From assembly GCA_947384095.1 (NCBI GenBank), contig CANDFU010000165.1, forward strand, positions 1 through 5,135: a DNA stretch of 5,135 bases. Reading direction: 5' to 3'. The notes below the pieces were generated by a model. The model was given only the letters and a program-made list of their open reading frames with translations. It searched no databases and was not told the DNA's origin. The stretch's first letter is position 1, and each line of letters opens with the position of its first letter. The DNA comes from an uncultured Roseburia sp. (GTDB lineage Bacteria; Bacillota; Clostridia; Lachnospirales; Lachnospiraceae). Shown here in pieces: positions 1 through 5,135 of the stretch. The position numbers were made by a program, and so were the translations under genes.

Positions 1-960
1 GGAAACTGGTCCTACTATAATCGGGGTTCTACTTATGCGATGGACAGCCTGCTCGGCGTAAAGTATGTTTTATCTTCTGTGCCTCTTAGCGCTCCATACG
101 AGCTCATAAGCGAACAGAACGGCATTTTAACATACCGTAATCCATACGCTCTGCCAATCGGCTTTTTGTCGTCCAGTAATATCAAAGACTTCAGCTCGTC
201 AATCGAACATAAATTTCAAATGCAGAATGAAATGTGGCGGGCTCTTGCTCCGGAGATCGGAGAAGATATTTTTAAAGAACAGCCGATAAAAGAAGTAATT
301 CTCAAAAACCTTTCGGAGTCGTCCGACGGTAACGGCTACTTTTACCCCATCGATGCCGAAAAAAGAAGCGCTATTGTCTATACCTTTACCACGGAAACTG
401 AAAACCCTGTTTTTCTCTTTCTCCCGACCATCGACATGAAAACCGTCGATGTAGAGGTGAACGGAGTACCAATCGGACAATATTTCCATTCCTACATATA
501 TGACATTTTGCGACTGGGAAGCTTTGAAAAAGGGGAAAAAGTCAAAGTAAAATTAAAAATAAAAAAGAATCAGTATGTAAATATTACAGATACATGGCTG
601 TATTATCAGGATCTGGAATTGTCACAGAAATACTTCTCTGCTTTAAACACAGGCGGGATATCTTTAACCAGAATCTCTGACTCCAACCTGCAGGGCACTT
701 TTTTCTGTACCGGTGAAAAGAAATATGCATTTTTCACCATTCCCTATGAAGACAGCTGGCATGTCTATATCGACGGCAAAGAAACGGACACTTTTATGAG
801 CGCGGACACTTTTCTTACAGCAGAAGTCCCAAGTGGTGAGCATGAAATCAGATTGCGATATATACCAGAAGGCGCCGTATCCGGCTTGATTCTGACAGGT
901 GTCAGCCTTATTTTCTGCATTGCCTGGCTGTGGCTGCGAAGAAAGAAACTGGCCGCATAA
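1..960 (+). CDS. YfhO-family membrane protein, C-terminal fragment (5' end outside window)
   Basis: The frame is open from the first base (Gly-Asn-Trp-Ser-Tyr-Tyr...) to a TAA at 958-960, giving 319 visible residues. The ATG at 40 is Met14 of the fragment and lies inside conserved sequence, so it is not taken as the start. YfhO proteins are usually about 850-900 residues, so roughly the first two thirds (multi-membrane GT-C-like core) are missing. Visible hallmarks are LLGVKYVLSS (fragment residues 17-26), a beta-rich extracellular region, and the typical end: IPYEDSWHVYIDGKE (about 247-261), then VPSGEHEIRLRYIPEG (about 276-291), then one hydrophobic helix (about 292-312) and a basic tail RRKKLAA, expected inside. 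In Bacillus and Listeria, family members are thought to glycosylate lipoteichoic acid at the outer membrane face using undecaprenyl-linked sugar. The acceptor and sugar here cannot be told. The gene is visibly more A/T-rich than the atp genes and converges on atpC. The family call is confident; the function is by family only. Confidence 0.85.
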   Translation, partial: GNWSYYNRGSTYAMDSLLGVKYVLSSVPLSAPYELISEQNGILTYRNPYALPIGFLSSSNIKDFSSSIEHKFQMQNEMWRALAPEIGEDIFKEQPIKEVILKNLSESSDGNGYFYPIDAEKRSAIVYTFTTETENPVFLFLPTIDMKTVDVEVNGVPIGQYFHSYIYDILRLGSFEKGEKVKVKLKIKKNQYVNITDTWLYYQDLELSQKYFSALNTGGISLTRISDSNLQGTFFCTGEKKYAFFTIPYEDSWHVYIDGKETDTFMSADTFLTAEVPSGEHEIRLRYIPEGAVSGLILTGVSLIFCIAWLWLRRKKLAA

Positions 961-976
961 CAATAATCGCATAACA

Positions 977-1015
977 AAAAAAGAGATGCAACGTACAATG
1001 TTCCATCTCTTTTTT
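977..1015. terminator. Bidirectional intrinsic terminator between yfhO-like gene and atpC
   Basis: An inverted repeat pairs 977-988 (A-run plus GAGATG) with 1004-1015 (CATCTC plus T-run), 12 base pairs. Inside it are a C/C mismatch (989/1003), four further pairs (990-993 with 999-1002, the last a G-T wobble) and a five-base loop, 994-998. The plus strand ends in six T (1010-1015). The minus strand reads seven T opposite the A-run at 976-982. It begins 16 bases after the YfhO stop and lies 27 bases past the atpC stop, so one hairpin can end both convergent transcripts. The structure is seen directly; bidirectional activity is inferred. Confidence 0.85.
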
Positions 1016-1042
1016 ATTTCATAGGAAAAACCCTTTTTATAG

Positions 1043-1453
1043 CTATTTCGAAAGATCAATCCGCACCAGCGCTTTGCGCAATGCAAACTCGGCACGCTTC
1101 ACATCGACCGCCTCTGTCTTATGGGCAAGCCGCTCCTCCGCGCGCTTTCTTGCCTCCTCCGCGCGGTTTTTATCAATCTCCTGCGGCCACTCCGCAACCT
1201 CCGCGAGAAGTGTAACCTTATCCGGCAGAATCTCTGCAAAGCCGGAATGAACGGCCGCCACCACGTCCTCCTCTCCGTCATTGTGAATCTTCACAATCCC
1301 CGGAGCCAGGACGGTTGTGAGCGGAATGTGTCTTTTATACACACCAAGCTCACCGGCAGCCGTATTAAATTCAATCATCGTCGCTCCGCCCGTATGGAAA
1401 ATACGATCCGGTGTGATGATTTCCACTTGAAAAACCCTGCTGTCGTCCGCCAT
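1043..1453 (-). CDS. atpC: F1Fo ATP synthase epsilon subunit
   Basis: A complete 136-residue protein of normal family length. Epsilon binds the foot of gamma, links it to the c-ring and can block ATP hydrolysis. Residues 1 to about 88 form the beta-sandwich domain, with family signatures GELGVYKRHIPLTTVLAPG (34-52) and HSGFAEILPDKVTLLAEVAE (69-88). Residues about 91-136 form the two-helix C-terminal domain. It holds IDKNRA (93-98), matching the I/L-D-x-x-R-A ATP-binding motif of Bacillus-type epsilon, plus further arginines at 104 and 131, which line up with ATP-contacting arginines there. This suggests an ATP-sensing switch (inference). The ATG start at 1451-1453 is supported by a GGAGGA site ending six bases before it. 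The gap to atpD is only 12 bases. It is the last gene of the operon; its TAG stop is followed by the shared terminator. Confidence 0.97.
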   Translation of the reverse strand: MADDSRVFQVEIITPDRIFHTGGATMIEFNTAAGELGVYKRHIPLTTVLAPGIVKIHNDGEEDVVAAVHSGFAEILPDKVTLLAEVAEWPQEIDKNRAEEARKRAEERLAHKTEAVDVKRAEFALRKALVRIDLSK

Positions 1454-1458
1454 AATTA

Positions 1459-1464
1459 TCCTCC
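1459..1464 (-). promoter_or_regulatory. Ribosome-binding site of atpC, abutting the atpD stop
   Basis: On the minus strand the sequence reads TAA-T-GGAGGA-TAATT-ATG. The Shine-Dalgarno core begins one base after the atpD stop codon (1466-1468) and sits at good spacing from the atpC ATG. Ribosomes finishing atpD would cover this site, so translational coupling of epsilon to beta is likely (inference). The strong site also confirms the ATG at 1451-1453. Confidence 0.8.
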
Positions 1465-1465
1465 A

Positions 1466-3759
<2,294 letters not shown>

Positions 3760-3768
3760 AATTCGCAC

Positions 3769-3777
3769 ACCGCCTTT
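3769..3777 (-). promoter_or_regulatory. Ribosome-binding site deciding the atpG start
   Basis: The minus strand reads AAAGGCGGT, matching the ideal AAAGGAGGT at eight of nine bases. Its GGCGG core ends ten bases before the ATG at 3757-3759 but only one base before the alternative GTG at 3766-3768. The spacing therefore favours the ATG. The site lies in the 32-base gap between the atpA stop and atpG. Confidence 0.75.
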
Positions 3778-3791
3778 CGTCCTGCCATAAA

Positions 3792-5135
3792 TTATTTCAC
3801 AAAGTCTGCTTTACATTCCTTAATGGCCTGTACCAGCTTCGCCTCGACTTCTTCGCTCATTACCTTTTCGGTGCGGATTGCCTCCGGAATCTCCGGGTAT
3901 CTGGTATCCACATATTCAAACAATGCCTGTTCAAACGGAAGAATCTTCGCCACCGGAATATCAATGAGATATTTCTGGGTCGCCGCATAGATAATCATAA
4001 CCTGCTTCTCCACCGCCATCGGCTGATACTGCGGCTGCTTTAACATCTCGCGGATTCGTTCGCCCTGCGCCAGTTTCTCACTTGTATCAGCATCCAGCTC
4101 GGACCCGAACTGTGAGAAAGCGGCGAGCTCACGATACTGCGCCAGCTCCACACGGATCGGCGCCGCAATCTTTTTCATCGCCTTGATCTGGGCGGAACCG
4201 CCGACACGGGATACAGAAAGGCCCGCATTGATCGCCGGGCGAAAACCGGAATTAAACATTTCCGTTTCAAGATAAATCTGCCCGTCCGTGATCGAGATAA
4301 CATTCGTCGGAATATAGGCTGACACATCGCCTGCCTGCGTCTCAATAATCGGAAGCGCCGTAAGAGAACCGCCGCCCAGCTTATCGGAAAGTCTCGCCGC
4401 ACGCTCCAGCAGCCTGGAGTGCAGATAGAAGACGTCTCCGGGGTATGCCTCGCGTCCCGGCGGCCTTTTTAAGAGCAGGGAGAGTGTACGGTACGCCGTC
4501 GCATGCTTACTCAGATCATCGTACACCACGAGCACATCCTGCCCGTTCTCCATCCATTCTTCTCCGATCGCGCATCCCGCATACGGCGCAATATACTGCA
4601 GCGGAGCCAGCTCACTCGCCGTCGAAGCGACCACAGTGGTATAGGACATTGCTCCAAATTCCTCCAGCGTGTTCACAATCGATGCGACGGTCGACGCTTT
4701 CTGGCCGATCGCAACATAGATACATTTTACATTCTGGCCTTTCTGGTTGATAATTGTATCAATCGCAATTGCAGTCTTACCGGTCTGCCGGTCGCCGATG
4801 ATCAGCTCACGCTGTCCACGGCCGATCGGTATCATGGAGTCAATCGCCTTGATGCCGGTCTGCAGCGGCGTATCCACAGACTTCCTTGAGATAACGCCGG
4901 ACGCCACTCGCTCAATCTGGCGATACTTCGTGGCGTGAATCGGCCCCTTGCCGTCAATCGGCTGCCCCAGCGCATTTACAACGCGTCCCGACATGGCGTC
5001 TCCGACCGGAACCTCAACCACACGCCCGGTCGTCTTTACGGTATCGCCCTCGTTGATATTCTTCTGGCTGCCTAAGAGCACGGCCCCCACATTGTCTTCC
5101 TCGAGATTTAATACCATTCCATACACTTCGCCGGG
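3792..5135 (-). CDS. atpA: F1Fo ATP synthase alpha subunit, 5'-truncated by the window edge
   Basis: 447 residues are visible, from Pro-Gly-Glu-Val-Tyr-Gly-Met at the right edge to TAA at 3792-3794. The GTG at 5124-5126 encodes an internal valine and is not a start: the frame stays open to the edge and the flanking residues match the family. By comparison with E. coli alpha (P-loop at 169-176; here fragment residues 114-121), about 55 N-terminal residues are missing. Alpha provides the non-catalytic nucleotide sites and the arginine finger for beta. Visible are [14 protein letters not shown], the P-loop GDRQTGKT, Walker B VLVVYDD (201-207), [20 protein letters not shown], and the signature [11 protein letters not shown] (300-310), whose last residue is the arginine finger. 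The C-terminal helical domain is complete through KECKADFVK. It is the first atp gene in view; the operon promoter and atpB/E/F/H would lie past the edge. Confidence 0.98.
   Translation of the reverse strand, partial: PGEVYGMVLNLEEDNVGAVLLGSQKNINEGDTVKTTGRVVEVPVGDAMSGRVVNALGQPIDGKGPIHATKYRQIERVASGVISRKSVDTPLQTGIKAIDSMIPIGRGQRELIIGDRQTGKTAIAIDTIINQKGQNVKCIYVAIGQKASTVASIVNTLEEFGAMSYTTVVASTASELAPLQYIAPYAGCAIGEEWMENGQDVLVVYDDLSKHATAYRTLSLLLKRPPGREAYPGDVFYLHSRLLERAARLSDKLGGGSLTALPIIETQAGDVSAYIPTNVISITDGQIYLETEMFNSGFRPAINAGLSVSRVGGSAQIKAMKKIAAPIRVELAQYRELAAFSQFGSELDADTSEKLAQGERIREMLKQPQYQPMAVEKQVMIIYAATQKYLIDIPVAKILPFEQALFEYVDTRYPEIPEAIRTEKVMSEEVEAKLVQAIKECKADFVK

Noticed and set aside
1024..1039. 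A small AAAAA-CCC-TTTTT palindrome between atpC and the main terminator.
   Set aside because: Five A-T pairs with a three-base loop are too weak to act as a hairpin; the stronger structure at 977-1015 explains termination.
664..1095. A 143-codon minus-strand frame spanning the YfhO 3' end, the terminator and the atpC 3' end.
   Set aside because: It crosses the shared terminator, overlaps both real genes and its protein resembles no family I know.
4445..4938. Several overlapping plus-strand frames of 60-130 codons opposite atpA.
   Set aside because: All lie opposite strongly conserved alpha-subunit sequence (the P-loop region and its downstream motifs), lack recognisable domains, and are shadows.
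5124..5126. GTG as the start of a 444-residue alpha subunit.
   Set aside because: The frame continues upstream to the window edge with residues matching the family, and the protein would lack its conserved N-terminal domain; the codon is an internal valine.

Overview
The window is an ordinary piece of bacterial core genome. On the minus strand lies the distal part of an F1Fo ATP synthase operon, in the order alpha (atpA, N-terminus cut off by the right edge), gamma (atpG), beta (atpD), epsilon (atpC). Facing it on the plus strand is the C-terminal third or so of a YfhO-family membrane protein, whose upstream part lies outside the left edge. The two converge on an 82-base gap filled mainly by a hairpin that can terminate transcription in both directions.

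Layout: 1-960 (+) YfhO-family C-terminal fragment; 977-1015 bidirectional terminator; 1043-1453 (-) atpC; 1466-2866 (-) atpD; 2896-3759 (-) atpG; 3792-5135 (-) atpA, 5'-truncated. The atp genes are separated by 12, 29 and 32 bases. Each complete atp gene has a purine-rich Shine-Dalgarno sequence, and no convincing internal promoter or terminator was seen, so they are probably one transcript whose promoter and proximal genes (normally atpB, atpE, atpF, atpH) lie beyond position 5135. No stretch over 300 bases is without a gene.

How the genes work together: alpha and beta form the alpha3-beta3 catalytic hexamer, gamma is the rotating central shaft, and epsilon sits at the base of gamma, couples it to the c-ring and can regulate ATP hydrolysis. 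All expected nucleotide-binding motifs are intact. The epsilon C-terminal domain carries the ATP-binding motif known from Bacillus-type epsilon subunits.

Organism: strong GGAGG-type ribosome-binding sites, a Bacillus-like epsilon, alpha subunit wording typical of Clostridia, and a YfhO-family protein (common in Firmicutes) suggest a Firmicute, most likely a clostridial one such as a Lachnospiraceae member. This is inference from protein wording, not a database result. I found no mobile element, CRISPR array, RNA gene or novel system. The points worth a second look are small: the atpG start codon, the ATP-sensing epsilon motif, the shared terminator and the composition change at the convergent junction.
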